Below, in pieces: positions 26,322 to 35,396 of a stretch of 64,000 nt of DNA. The position numbers were made by a program, and so were the translations under genes. The notes beneath the pieces were generated by a model. The model was given only the letters and a program-made list of their open reading frames with translations. It had not been told where the DNA came from and made no database searches. Numbering within the stretch: the first letter of the stretch is position 1; each line of letters opens with the position of its first letter. The DNA is from Marinilactibacillus sp. Marseille-P9653 (GTDB lineage Bacteria; Bacillota; Bacilli; Lactobacillales; Carnobacteriaceae_A): assembly GCF_916618885.1 (NCBI RefSeq), contig NZ_CAKAKH010000001.1:1971005-2035004 (forward strand). Reading direction: 5' to 3'.

Positions 26322-27092
26322 CTAGCGTTTAAAGACGTAATAAGTATCATAAGGCTCTTTCATAACATAACCTAGAGATTCCGCCAGTTTAGCGGAGCCA
26401 ATATTTTCCGCATCCCAGCTTGGATACAGTTGATGATCCAAACAGTCTAGCATCAAAGCTGCAGAAACAACCGTCGCTAAGCCTTTTCTTCTGTACTCTG
26501 GATCAGTACCTACTTCGATTTCGATACCTTCATCAAAGATACTAAAACTGGATGCTCCACTGACCACTTTATCTTCATGCAACACTACGTAACCTACACC
26601 TCTATCCAAAAAAGCTTCGCTAGACTCGAAATTTCCTGTAAAGTCCGGTGATAGTTGATGTAAAGACGGTAATTCAACCACATCCTGATCGATTCTTTTG
26701 ACGACATAAGGCTCTGGTAATTGAGCGACTAGATTTTCTAGATGATTTCGGTCAAAATAGTCTGCGCTATGTTCAAAGCGGTATCTGGAATATTTTTCAA
26801 AAGCCCCTACGTGAATTCTCTCTAGCTTTTGTTTCCACCCCTCAGACTCTGTAATGATCAAGACATCTTCTTTAATATTGTTCAACATCTCTTCCGCTAG
26901 GGGCGAAGTATGATCCCCTGCATAAAAGGTGAACATACTGACCGTGATCTGAGCAGCCGTCGGATTTTCGAGGTCATCTACCCAGGCTTCTCCCATATGA
27001 CCTTCTAAATAGGTTTGGATCATGGTTTCTTCTAAGCCGGCAAAAAGTTTTTCAATTTGACCATTTACGGTTTTATCTGCTTTAACTAACAT
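26322..27092 (-). CDS. GNAT-family acetyltransferase, 256 aa
   Basis: The C-terminal GNAT fold is clear: VVLHEDKVVSGASSFSIFD, then IEIEVGTDPEYRRKGLATVV (acetyl-CoA binding loop with RRKG) and WDAENIGSAKLAESLGY. The N-terminal half is a separate helical domain, as in the larger GNAT group related to zwittermicin self-resistance proteins. The acceptor substrate is unknown. GAGAAGGT precedes the ATG. It lies in a leftward pair with the alpha/beta hydrolase, which is upstream of it. Confidence 0.83.
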   Translation of the reverse strand: MLVKADKTVNGQIEKLFAGLEETMIQTYLEGHMGEAWVDDLENPTAAQITVSMFTFYAGDHTSPLAEEMLNNIKEDVLIITESEGWKQKLERIHVGAFEKYSRYRFEHSADYFDRNHLENLVAQLPEPYVVKRIDQDVVELPSLHQLSPDFTGNFESSEAFLDRGVGYVVLHEDKVVSGASSFSIFDEGIEIEVGTDPEYRRKGLATVVSAALMLDCLDHQLYPSWDAENIGSAKLAESLGYVMKEPYDTYYVFKR

Positions 27093-27135
27093 CGTTCTAC
27101 CTTCTCTCTAGTGGATAAGCCAGAGTGACTGACTT

Positions 27136-27801
27136 TCAGCGAAGGATAAATGAGCGAAATGCTTCTGCCATTTTATCAGTATCGATGATATACGAGCTAT
27201 GGTCTTCGCCTTTTAGTATCTGCAGCTCAGCCTCTGGTATCCTTTTTTCAATGGTTCTGTACATGGATCGATAAAAAAGATCGTGTTCTCCCGCTGTAAT
27301 CAGTGTAGGAACCACAATGTTCTTCAACTCTTTTGGATCAATATTCGGTTCATTCAACATCATATGAAACATCGGGTCTTTTGTTTCTCTGTACCGTTCT
27401 TGAATTTTCATCAATGGTGCTTTCTTCCAGTCTTTCGGTGAAAGATTGGGACTGAGACTGATGAGTTTTCTTAAGTAGCGCTCTTGTCTGATTCCGAGTA
27501 ATAAAGCAATAATGCCCCCATCGCTGAAGCCGAGGATCGTCACTTCTTCTAGCTGGAGCTTTTGGATAAACAGATGGATATCTTCTGTTAAATCGTTGTA
27601 GTTAAACGGTTCGTTTGTTTGGGTACTCTTGCCATGATCTCGGCTGTCTACCGCATAGACCGTAAAAGAGGCTTTCAGTCGAGAAACCAGTGCATCAAAG
27701 ATATGCAAGTCTTCCCCATTTCCATGTAACAAGATCACGTTCGGACCCGTTCCGGTCACCTCATAATTTAATTGGATTGTCTGACTGATTTTGATTTTCA
27801 T
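27136..27801 (-). CDS. Alpha/beta-fold hydrolase, 221 aa
   Basis: A small serine hydrolase. The oxyanion region is LLHGNGEDLHIF, the nucleophile elbow GFSDGGIIALL (Ser), the acid TAGEHDLFYR (Asp) and the base GEDHSSYI (His). The lid is short. The substrate cannot be told. GAAAGGACGG precedes the start. No signal peptide is present, so it acts in the cytosol. Confidence 0.86.
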   Translation of the reverse strand: MKIKISQTIQLNYEVTGTGPNVILLHGNGEDLHIFDALVSRLKASFTVYAVDSRDHGKSTQTNEPFNYNDLTEDIHLFIQKLQLEEVTILGFSDGGIIALLLGIRQERYLRKLISLSPNLSPKDWKKAPLMKIQERYRETKDPMFHMMLNEPNIDPKELKNIVVPTLITAGEHDLFYRSMYRTIEKRIPEAELQILKGEDHSSYIIDTDKMAEAFRSFILR

Positions 27802-27863
27802 ATGTACACCGTCCTTTCCACGCTACTCTCTCCAGTATACCAAACGAGAGGAATCGTCGGTAT

Positions 27864-27902
27864 AAAAAAAGTGCCTTTTCCTTTTGGGGAATCAGCACTT
27901 TC
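27864..27902 (-). terminator. Terminator of the pst-phoU operon
   Basis: AAGTGC and GCACTT, with a loop holding CCCC/GG, are followed by seven T on the minus strand, just after the phoU stop. Confidence 0.7.
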
Positions 27903-27911
27903 AACTTGCGA

Positions 27912-28589
27912 TTATAGATTTTCGTAGCTATTATGCGTATTCAGTTCTTGAATCTCGCCTGTTTCAAAGTAAACGATCCACTCGGAGATATTCGTGATAT
28001 AATCGCCAATTCTTTCGATATAAGTGCTGGCCATCATATAATCCGTTGCCCCTAATACAAGTTCTGGATCTTTTTTCATTTCAGCGATACAGGCTTCTTT
28101 AATATCATGCGCTAGGCTGTCGACTAAATAATCGTATTTTGCGATTTCAACCGCTTTTTCTGCATCATACTCAATATAGGCTTTTAAGACATCTTCACCC
28201 ATTTTTTTAATTTTCTCTCCAGCATCTGAAATCATACCTTCGATCATTGTATTTCGTTTATTACCTTTTACGCGAATCGTTGATTTAGAGATACTAACGG
28301 CATGGTCTCCCATACGCTCAAGGTCAGCAGAAGCTTTCATCACTGTAACGATTTTTCTTAAATCTGTTGTAACAGGTTGCTGTAAGGCAATCAGTTCGAT
28401 GCAGGATTGTTCAAGGTCGTGTTCGAATTGATTGATTTCGTTATCCTCATCAATGACTCCTTTAGCCAGTTCTTTGTCATGCTTAACGAAAGCCTTGATC
28501 GATTTATAGATTGCTTCATTCACTTTGCAGCCCATTTGATAAAACTTTCTGTGCAACTGTTCTAACTCTTCATCATACGCTCTTCTCAT
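27912..28589 (-). CDS. phoU: Phosphate transport regulator PhoU
   Basis: A 225-residue all-helical protein with two PhoU repeats. Each has the metal-binding E/DxxxD-type motif (for example ASADLERMGDHAVSISK and ASTYIERIGDYITNISEW). PhoU links the Pst transporter to its sensor kinase and keeps the Pho response off when phosphate is plentiful. It is the last gene of pstSCAB-phoU. Confidence 0.95.
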   Translation of the reverse strand: MRRAYDEELEQLHRKFYQMGCKVNEAIYKSIKAFVKHDKELAKGVIDEDNEINQFEHDLEQSCIELIALQQPVTTDLRKIVTVMKASADLERMGDHAVSISKSTIRVKGNKRNTMIEGMISDAGEKIKKMGEDVLKAYIEYDAEKAVEIAKYDYLVDSLAHDIKEACIAEMKKDPELVLGATDYMMASTYIERIGDYITNISEWIVYFETGEIQELNTHNSYENL

Positions 28590-28622
28590 TTTACATTCCC
28601 TCCTATTTTCTTTGAACGTTAG

Positions 28623-29387
28623 TTAACCGAATCGACCTGAAATGTAGTTTTCAGTTTCAGTTTGATCTGGGTTTGTAAAGATTTTACGGGTGTCTGCGTG
28701 TTCGATAATGTGCCCATTCAAGAAAAAGGCTGTTTCATCGGATACACGAGAAGCTTGTTGCATGTTGTGGGTAACCATAACGATCGTATAATCATCTTTC
28801 AATTGAGAAACGAGTTCTTCAATTTTAGCTGTTGAGATTGGATCCAAGGCACTTGTCGGTTCATCCATCAGCAAGACTTCTGGTTCTACCGCCAATGCTC
28901 TAGCAATACAGATTCTTTGTTGTTGTCCACCAGAGATCGATAAAGCATTACGGTTCAAATGATCTTTGACTTCGTCCCAGATAGCAGCTTGTTTCAAACT
29001 ACGTTCTACAATCTCATCTAGTTCAGCTTTCTTTTTAATTCCATGTGTACGTGGTCCGTAAGCAATGTTATCGTAAATACTTTTAGGGAATGGATTCGGC
29101 TGTTGGAATACCATACCGACTTTTTTACGTAAATGGTTGATATCTGTTTTGCTTCCATAGATATCTTTTCCATCTAACTCTATTTTACCTTCAATACGGC
29201 AGTTTTCAACGAGGTCGTTCATTCTATTCAATGTTTTGATGAACGTTGACTTTCCACATCCAGAAGGTCCAATAAAAGCTGTGATCTTTTTCTCTGGAAT
29301 CTCAAGATCCAGTCCATGTAATGCCTGGAAATCTCCATACCATAATTTAAGATCCTGAACTTTGATTTTTGAACTTTGTGTAGCCAT
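28623..29387 (-). CDS. pstB: Phosphate ABC transporter ATPase PstB
   Basis: A 254-residue ABC ATPase. Walker A is [19 protein letters not shown], the signature [18 protein letters not shown], and Walker [17 protein letters not shown]. The extended Walker A region with LNRMND is diagnostic for PstB. It energises PstCA. AAAGGAGG lies just before the ATG, and pstA ends directly upstream. Confidence 0.97.
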   Translation of the reverse strand: MATQSSKIKVQDLKLWYGDFQALHGLDLEIPEKKITAFIGPSGCGKSTFIKTLNRMNDLVENCRIEGKIELDGKDIYGSKTDINHLRKKVGMVFQQPNPFPKSIYDNIAYGPRTHGIKKKAELDEIVERSLKQAAIWDEVKDHLNRNALSISGGQQQRICIARALAVEPEVLLMDEPTSALDPISTAKIEELVSQLKDDYTIVMVTHNMQQASRVSDETAFFLNGHIIEHADTRKIFTNPDQTETENYISGRFG

Positions 29388-30203
29388 TTATTTTCCTCCT
29401 TTAGATAATCGTGAACTGACAAGTGTTGAAAGTCCGTTTAGTACCAGTACAAATAACAGTAAGATAACCGCTGTAGCATAAGCTTCGTTGACATGGAATC
29501 CTTCACTGGATAATACATACATATGCAAAGCCAGTGTTCTACCTGAACTGAATATTGAGCTCGGTAGGTTTGTGGATGAACCTAAGGTATATAGTAATGC
29601 AGCTGTTTCACCAATAACACGTCCACTTGCCAAGATAACTCCTGAAAGAATCCCCGGCATCGCAACAGGTAATACGACCGTGAAAATCGTTCTCAATTTA
29701 CCCGCTCCTAAAGCGTAACTGGCTTCACGAATCGGACGCCCTGTTGAGATCAGTGCTTCTTCTGTAGCACGAATGATCAAAGGTAAGGCCATGATCACAG
29801 AAGTTAAAATCCCTGCCAGTAAAGAAAATCTGAGTCCTAAAAAGGTTACGAAAAATAAGAACCCGAATAAACCATAAACGATAGAAGGAACAGCAGCTAG
29901 TGTATCTGTAGCCATACTGATCAACTTAACAATCGGATTTTTTCGATTTGCATAATCCACTAGATAAAATCCAGTAAAGACTCCAATCGGCGTAGCAATC
30001 AGTAACGTTCCACCTACTAGGTAAAACGTTGTAATGATAGCTGGCATCATGGAAACGTTTGATGAATTGTAATTCCAGGCAAACAAATCTGGTGTGATAT
30101 ACCTAAGACCATTATACAGAATGAAGAAAATAATATATCCAAGCATTCCGAAAGTGATCGCTGAGGCTAAATAAACTAAGCCACGTAAAACTTTTGAACC
30201 CAT
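29388..30203 (-). CDS. pstA: Phosphate ABC permease PstA
   Basis: A 271-residue permease with six membrane helices. The inner-membrane coupling loop EALISTGRPIREASYALGAG is the EAA motif that docks on PstB. It forms the translocation pore with PstC. It starts 2 bases after the pstC stop, so the pair is coupled. Confidence 0.95.
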   Translation of the reverse strand: MGSKVLRGLVYLASAITFGMLGYIIFFILYNGLRYITPDLFAWNYNSSNVSMMPAIITTFYLVGGTLLIATPIGVFTGFYLVDYANRKNPIVKLISMATDTLAAVPSIVYGLFGFLFFVTFLGLRFSLLAGILTSVIMALPLIIRATEEALISTGRPIREASYALGAGKLRTIFTVVLPVAMPGILSGVILASGRVIGETAALLYTLGSSTNLPSSIFSSGRTLALHMYVLSSEGFHVNEAYATAVILLLFVLVLNGLSTLVSSRLSKGGK

Positions 30204-30205
30204 AT

Positions 30206-31072
30206 TTATTTAGCCTCCTTGTTTTTGAAGTATAAAAAGACAGAATTGATGATTAAGATGAAAGCAAATAAGACAACTGATGTCGCAATCAACGCGTCAC
30301 GGTGAACGCCACTGGCATAACCCATCTCTAAAACGATGTTCGTTGTTAAGGTTCTAACGCCGGATAACAAGTTTTGAGGGATGATTGGCTGATTTCCAGC
30401 AATTAGAACGACTGCCATTGTTTCGCCAATCGCACGGCCGATTCCTAAAATAACACTGGATACGATTCCCGACTTAGCTGCTGGAATGAGCACGGCGAAC
30501 ACACTACGTTCTTTTGTTGCACCCATTGCAATACTACCTGTGTAGTAAGAGCGCGGAATGGCTCTTAAAGCTGCTTCAGATAAACTGATAACAGTCGGTA
30601 AAATCATAATACCAAGCAAAACTTGGGCTGTCAGCACACTGAACCCTGTCCCACCTAACCAGCTATTTTCTCGAACAAAAGGAACGAAAACCTGTAAAGC
30701 AAAGAATCCGTAAACGATGGATGGAATAGCAGCCATCAAATTCACTGCCGGTTTCAGTATTTTGTATAGGATTGGTGGACAAAATTCTGCCATGAACACA
30801 GCTGTTAGAATTCCTACTGGAACACCCACGACAACCGCCCCAAGCGTGACGTAAATGGACCCCACGATCATTGGGAAAATTCCATATAGTGCTGGATTAT
30901 TGGATGGCGTCCACTTTTGTCCAAACAAGAAATCACCGATTCCATATTCTGTTATAAAAGGCACTCCATTTGCAAATATAAATATAATAATTAATAGCAG
31001 TGCGACGATTGAAAAGGTAGCGGATAGGAAAAAGATTCCTTTCATAGCTGTTTCTTTGCCATTCTTCAACAT
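30206..31072 (-). CDS. pstC: Phosphate ABC permease PstC
   Basis: A permease with six membrane helices and the coupling loop EAALRAIPRSYYTGSIAMGA. I place the start at the ATG 31072, six bases after AGAAAGG; longer in-frame starts (to 31138) lack a site and add a tail unlike the family. That gives 288 residues. It is the partner of PstA. Confidence 0.93.
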   Translation of the reverse strand: MLKNGKETAMKGIFFLSATFSIVALLLIIIFIFANGVPFITEYGIGDFLFGQKWTPSNNPALYGIFPMIVGSIYVTLGAVVVGVPVGILTAVFMAEFCPPILYKILKPAVNLMAAIPSIVYGFFALQVFVPFVRENSWLGGTGFSVLTAQVLLGIMILPTVISLSEAALRAIPRSYYTGSIAMGATKERSVFAVLIPAAKSGIVSSVILGIGRAIGETMAVVLIAGNQPIIPQNLLSGVRTLTTNIVLEMGYASGVHRDALIATSVVLFAFILIINSVFLYFKNKEAK

Positions 31073-31189
31073 TAACATCCTTTCTACGATAGAGATCATT
31101 TCATTTTCGATTTTTGATAACCCACTAGATAATACCAAGCTTAAAATTCATTGACCTCTACCTGAAAGCTCAACTGAATATAAACGCAT

Positions 31190-31239
31190 AAAAAGGGTTA
31201 AGAGCCGAATGATTCTCAATTCGACTCCACCCCTTAAAA
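31190..31239 (-). terminator. Attenuating hairpin between pstS and pstC
   Basis: On the minus strand GAGTCGAAT pairs with ATTCGGCTC inside an outer AAGGGGT/ACCCTT pairing, followed by five T. It would let more pstS than pstCAB mRNA be made. Confidence 0.65.
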
Positions 31240-31354
31240 GCTAGACATATCATTTATTTAATTGTACTATTTTCAATGAACAGAATCTGTTATAAGGGGA
31301 GACTTATGTTTGATTACTCTGTTATAAATCATTCGAAAATTTGAAATAGAACGA

Positions 31355-32281
31355 TTAGTTCATGACGTCTTCCCAAGTTGTTACTTCACCAGTAAAGATT
31401 TGTTGAACTTGGTCTAAAGTTAAATCTTCAAGTGGATTTTCAGTATTTACAATTACCGCAATTCCGTCCAAAGCGATTGCTTCGTGAGAAATTGTTGCAC
31501 CTTCTTCATCAGTAATTTCACGAGAAGCCATTCCGATATCAGCTGTTCCGTCTTGAGCTGCTGTTACACCAGCACTTGAACCAGTTGCTGAAATATCAAA
31601 TGACACATCTGGGTACATAGCAGTAAATGATTCAGATAGTGCTTCTGCTACAGGTGATACTGAAGTAGAACCAGCAAGACTGATTGTACCTTCGATACCT
31701 TCAGCTTCTTCGTAAGCAGGCGCTTCTTGATCTACTTTGATGTAACCTGATTCTTCAACAACGTCTTGTCCTTCAGCTGAGAAAATGAAATCCCAGAATT
31801 CTTGCGCTACTGGAGATAAGTCTTCCCCGTATGCCATATTGAATGGACGAGAAATTGCATAGTTTCCATCAACAATCTCTTCATCAGTTGGAGCAGCTCC
31901 ATCAACGTTTACACCTTTTACTTGGTCACTCATTGAACCAATTGAGATGTACCCAATACCATTAGTATCACCTGAAACTGTTGTAATAACTCCGTTCGTA
32001 CCGTTTTGGATTGTTGCTGCTTGATACGTATTATCAGTGTTGCCATCTTCAGATAATACTCCTGTGATTTCGTTGAAAGCATCACGTGTACCAGAACCAT
32101 CTTCACGTACAACAACGTTCATTGTATTTGAAGTATCAAAGTCACTTGTTGCTGTTTCATCAGTAGTTTCTGTAGAATCAGTTTCGTCAGTTCCAGTATC
32201 AGATCCACCGTCTCCACATGCTGCTAATAATGCTGTTGCACTAAGTGCCATAATCCATTTCGATGCGTACTTAGGTTTCAT
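31355..32281 (-). CDS. pstS: Phosphate-binding lipoprotein PstS
   Basis: A substrate-binding lipoprotein of 308 residues. The signal peptide ends in LLAACGDGG (lipobox, Cys anchored to lipid), followed by a Thr/Asp/Glu linker. Phosphate-contact segments are DGSGTRDAFNEITG and SLAGSTSVSPVAEALSESF. The order of the two phosphate loops is unusual: the GSGT loop comes before the GSTSV segment normally found at the N-terminus, so the two lobes appear to be permuted. The chosen ATG at 32281 follows AGAAGGAG; an upstream start would put 28 charged residues before the signal. Confidence 0.88.
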   Translation of the reverse strand: MKPKYASKWIMALSATALLAACGDGGSDTGTDETDSTETTDETATSDFDTSNTMNVVVREDGSGTRDAFNEITGVLSEDGNTDNTYQAATIQNGTNGVITTVSGDTNGIGYISIGSMSDQVKGVNVDGAAPTDEEIVDGNYAISRPFNMAYGEDLSPVAQEFWDFIFSAEGQDVVEESGYIKVDQEAPAYEEAEGIEGTISLAGSTSVSPVAEALSESFTAMYPDVSFDISATGSSAGVTAAQDGTADIGMASREITDEEGATISHEAIALDGIAVIVNTENPLEDLTLDQVQQIFTGEVTTWEDVMN

Positions 32282-32376
32282 TTTAAATCTCCTTCTGATT
32301 AAGTTATGTGATGGACAGTTTATCTTGCCCTCGGTTCTTATACTACAATCCGATTGTTGATTCATTGCTGAGATTA

Positions 32377-32414
32377 TGTGTAGTTCGTGTAAATGAATGT
32401 AAATTTAATGTAAA
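32377..32414 (-). promoter_or_regulatory. PHO box: PhoP-type TTTACA repeats before pstS
   Basis: On the coding (minus) strand TTTACA occurs three times with spacings of 11 and 10 bases, followed by TACACA 11 bases on. Direct TTNACA repeats one helical turn apart are the known binding pattern of PhoP/PhoB response regulators in Firmicutes. They lie about 100 bases upstream of the pstS start. Confidence 0.75.
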
Positions 32415-32503
32415 TACAGAACAATTTCCAAGCTTTTATTTACGATAAACCTTCTACCTAAAGCATTTATAAATGTAACGATTTTTAAATTGTGGATTTA
32501 ACA

Positions 32504-32561
32504 AAAAAAGATCTTACCCTAATTCGATTCAATTTACATTGAATCAAATCAGAATAAGAAC
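32504..32561 (-). terminator. Terminator after DASS transporter
   Basis: A long imperfect stem (TTCTTATTCTGATTTGATTC with GAATCGAATTAGGGTAAGA) is followed by seven T on the minus strand. Confidence 0.75.
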
Positions 32562-32571
32562 TCAAGTCATC

Positions 32572-33990
32572 TTAGAAGTCCAGCAAAATCGGTTGTAGAA
32601 AATAAACGGCCAATACGATGACGACGATACTGACGATGTTCATCCAGAATCCGGCTTTTACCATATCTTCTATTTTCAATTCATTTGTACTGAATACAGC
32701 GGCATTAGGTGGGGTTGAGATGGGTAGCATAAAGGCACAAGAAGAGGCTAACGCTACAACAGCCATAATGCCATACGGGGCAACTCCAATACCTGCCGCG
32801 AGGCCCACGCTAATTGGCATCAGCATATTGGAAACGGCTGTATTGGACATAATTTCCGTCATAAACAAGACGGTCGTTGTCAAAATAATTAGGATAACAA
32901 AGTAATTGAATTGATCAAGATTAGATAAAATTTCTCCAAACCATAAAGTCAGTCCAGAAGATTCAAAAGCCGCTGCTAGAGAAAGACCTCCTCCAAACAA
33001 TAAAAGCAGTCCCCAAGATAAATGTTTCATATCGATCCAGTCCAGTAATCTTCCGCCTTTTGAGCTTGGAATCAAAAACAGTAGAGTCGCTCCAAAGATG
33101 GAGATGGTCGTATCTGATAGGTCGAAAGGAAGAAATCCGCCAAAAATCCACAATAATCCAATCAATGTAAAGACAGTCAAAACCAGTTTTTCTTCTAATG
33201 ACATCGGTCCTAAATCAGCTAACTGCTGTTTTGCAAAATCAGAAGAGATTTTCCCTACTTGTTTCACTTTGAATTTGATTTTTGTAATGTAAAAGTACAA
33301 AGCAATCATCAATACAATTGTGATTACGATACCGAATAAAAACCAGTCCGAAAATGTCACGTCCTGATCTAACATCGTTGAAGCAATGGCCACGAAAGCT
33401 GCGTTCGGTACAGAGCCGACGATTGTTGCTAGTCCGCCTATCGAAGCAGAATAAGCGACCATTAAGAGTAAGCCTTTAGAAAAGTTCTGCATGGATTCTG
33501 TATCAAAGAAGTTCTTTTCTCTGATTTCTGAAATCAAGGCAATTGCTATCGGTAACATCATCAAGGCCGTTGCGGCATTAGAAATCCACATTGATAAGAA
33601 TGCTGTTGCTAAACCAACGCCTAAAATGATTCGGTCACTACTTGTTCCTAAGATCGAAATGATCGTCATTGCAATTCTTTTATGTAGATTCCATTTTTCA
33701 ATGGCGATGGCGATTGTGAATCCGCCCATATACATAAAGACGATTGGATTTCCGTAAGCTGCTGCTGCAGTCGCTTGATCTGCTCCACCCGTTAATGGTA
33801 GCAGGAAAATCGGTAACAAAGAAGTCGCTGGTATCGGTAAAGCTTCCGTGATCCACCAGATGGCTACCCAAGCCGTTACCCCTAATACAGCTCTGGGTGA
33901 ATCCTCTAATCCGGTAAGGTTTGGTAAAAAATATAACACTGAAAACATTAGTGGACCAAAAATCAGCCCTATTTTTTTCGTATCGATCAT
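32572..33990 (-). CDS. DASS/SLC13-family sodium:anion symporter
   Basis: A 472-residue membrane protein with 11-13 helices. The two SNT-type signatures of the divalent anion:Na+ symporter family are visible as WISNAATALMMLP and EIMSNTAVSNMLMPI, and LPISTPPNAAVFSTNELK near the C-terminus is also typical. Substrates in the family are C4-dicarboxylates, citrate or sulfate. It is a single gene with its own terminator. Confidence 0.88.
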   Translation of the reverse strand: MIDTKKIGLIFGPLMFSVLYFLPNLTGLEDSPRAVLGVTAWVAIWWITEALPIPATSLLPIFLLPLTGGADQATAAAAYGNPIVFMYMGGFTIAIAIEKWNLHKRIAMTIISILGTSSDRIILGVGLATAFLSMWISNAATALMMLPIAIALISEIREKNFFDTESMQNFSKGLLLMVAYSASIGGLATIVGSVPNAAFVAIASTMLDQDVTFSDWFLFGIVITIVLMIALYFYITKIKFKVKQVGKISSDFAKQQLADLGPMSLEEKLVLTVFTLIGLLWIFGGFLPFDLSDTTISIFGATLLFLIPSSKGGRLLDWIDMKHLSWGLLLLFGGGLSLAAAFESSGLTLWFGEILSNLDQFNYFVILIILTTTVLFMTEIMSNTAVSNMLMPISVGLAAGIGVAPYGIMAVVALASSCAFMLPISTPPNAAVFSTNELKIEDMVKAGFWMNIVSIVVIVLAVYFLQPILLDF

Positions 33991-34055
33991 GTTTCTTTCT
34001 CCCCGTTTCTTGAATGTATCCTTAAAGTGTCAAACCTAAAGATCCCTAGACTATA

Positions 34056-34098
34056 AAATAGTGCTCACTCAGTTATAAGCCACTGAGGAGCACTATTT
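34056..34098 (-). terminator. Hairpin terminator between tautomerase and DASS gene
   Basis: AAATAGTGCTC and GAGCACTATTT form an 11-bp stem; the T-run on the minus strand is short (TTTTAT). It ends the tautomerase transcript. Confidence 0.6.
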
Positions 34099-34143
34099 GC
34101 AATGGTCTTGAATTTGTCTGAATCAGTTAAAGGCATGAATTGA

Positions 34144-34323
34144 TTATCCTTGATATTGTCCTTTAGTGGCAATATTTGTTTTTTTAATATCATCAATGAT
34201 GACTGTGATCGCATCTTTTTGGGCACCTGTGTGCGTTTCTACTGCTTTGACGATATCTTCCACCAAGTGCTTTTTCTGCTCGTCAGAACGTCCTTCAATC
34301 ATTTCTACGTGAACGATTGGCAT
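34144..34323 (-). CDS. 4-oxalocrotonate tautomerase family protein
   Basis: A 59-residue enzyme subunit that begins Met-Pro-Ile-Val-His. After Met removal Pro1 is the catalytic base of this family. The start at 34323 follows AAAAAGGAG; a longer frame to 34359 would bury the essential Pro. Such proteins form hexamers in the cytosol; the physiological substrate is unknown (YwhB/DmpI-like). Confidence 0.85.
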   Translation of the reverse strand: MPIVHVEMIEGRSDEQKKHLVEDIVKAVETHTGAQKDAITVIIDDIKKTNIATKGQYQG

Positions 34324-34405
34324 ATGTTTCACTCCTTTTTGATTTGTATGAAATATCATAGCATACTTTTTCTATTGCTCTGCCTTCTTTTTTAGAATCT
34401 TAAGC

Positions 34406-34442
34406 AAAAAAGATCAATCACTTTATTAAAAGTGACTGACCC
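34406..34442 (-). terminator. Terminator of the metNIQ operon
   Basis: GGTCAGTCACTTT and AAAGTGATTGATC pair and are followed by six T on the minus strand, 37 bases after metQ. Confidence 0.8.
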
Positions 34443-34478
34443 TTCGTTTGACTTAAGAATATTTCGTTAAGAAATTAT

Positions 34479-35342
34479 TTATTTGGAGACCGGTACAACT
34501 GAACCGCCCCAAGTCTCTAGAATGAAGTCTTGTGTTTCTTGACTGTGCAATTCGTCAACTAGCTTAATGATGGCTTCGTTTTCAGCATCTTCTGAACGAA
34601 CAGCAATAATATTCGCATACGGAGAATCTTCTCCTTGAATCGCGATAGAATCTTCTACAGGATTCAAGTCATTATCTACCGCGAAGTTCGAGTTGATAAA
34701 GACAACATCTCCTTCGTTGTTATCATAAAGTTGAACCATCAAGTCTGGTGCATAATCATACTGGAAGTCAAGGTTACGTTCATTTTCAACGATATCATCA
34801 AATGTTGCATCTGTGATATTCACACTTTCATCAACTTTGATTAGATCGTGGTCTTGAAGAATTTCAAGGATACGGCCATAATCAGATGCATTACTACTGA
34901 CCAAAACTTCAGCACCTTCTGGAAGATCTTCTAATTGATCAATAGATTGTGAATAAGCCGCGATTGGTTCAATATGGATCCCACCCGCATTAACAAAGTC
35001 ATAGCCGAATTGTTCTACATCTGCATCAAAGTAAGGCACGTGCTGGAAGTAGTTTGCGTCCAAATCTCCACCATCTAGAGCCTGGTTGATTAATGGATAA
35101 TCCGTATAGGTAATAATATCTAAATCAATACCTTCTTCTGCAAGTGTTGGTTTAACGAATTCTAAAATCTCAGCGTGCGGTGTATTTGTTGCACCGATTT
35201 TGATAGTTGTTTCTTCTGCTGTGTTTGTTGTTGTGTCACCTGTACCTTCATTTGCTGAATCATCTGATCCGTTTCCGCAGGCACTTAATAGTGCAAGCGC
35301 TCCTGCTGATACTAATACTTTTTTCCATAATGAATTTGTCAT
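34479..35342 (-). CDS. metQ: Methionine-binding lipoprotein MetQ
   Basis: A 287-residue NLPA-family lipoprotein. The signal ends in ALLSACGNGS (lipobox). The mature part starts with an acidic linker, then IKIGATNTPHAEILEFVKP, the diagnostic start of MetQ. GDLDANYFQHVPYFD is also typical. It delivers methionine to MetI/MetN at the outer face of the membrane. It is the last gene of the operon. Confidence 0.94.
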   Translation of the reverse strand: MTNSLWKKVLVSAGALALLSACGNGSDDSANEGTGDTTTNTAEETTIKIGATNTPHAEILEFVKPTLAEEGIDLDIITYTDYPLINQALDGGDLDANYFQHVPYFDADVEQFGYDFVNAGGIHIEPIAAYSQSIDQLEDLPEGAEVLVSSNASDYGRILEILQDHDLIKVDESVNITDATFDDIVENERNLDFQYDYAPDLMVQLYDNNEGDVVFINSNFAVDNDLNPVEDSIAIQGEDSPYANIIAVRSEDAENEAIIKLVDELHSQETQDFILETWGGSVVPVSK

Positions 35343-35396
35343 GTTAGTTCCCCCATAAATCTATTTTTTAAAAGTTTATTCCTATAGTTATTGGTG

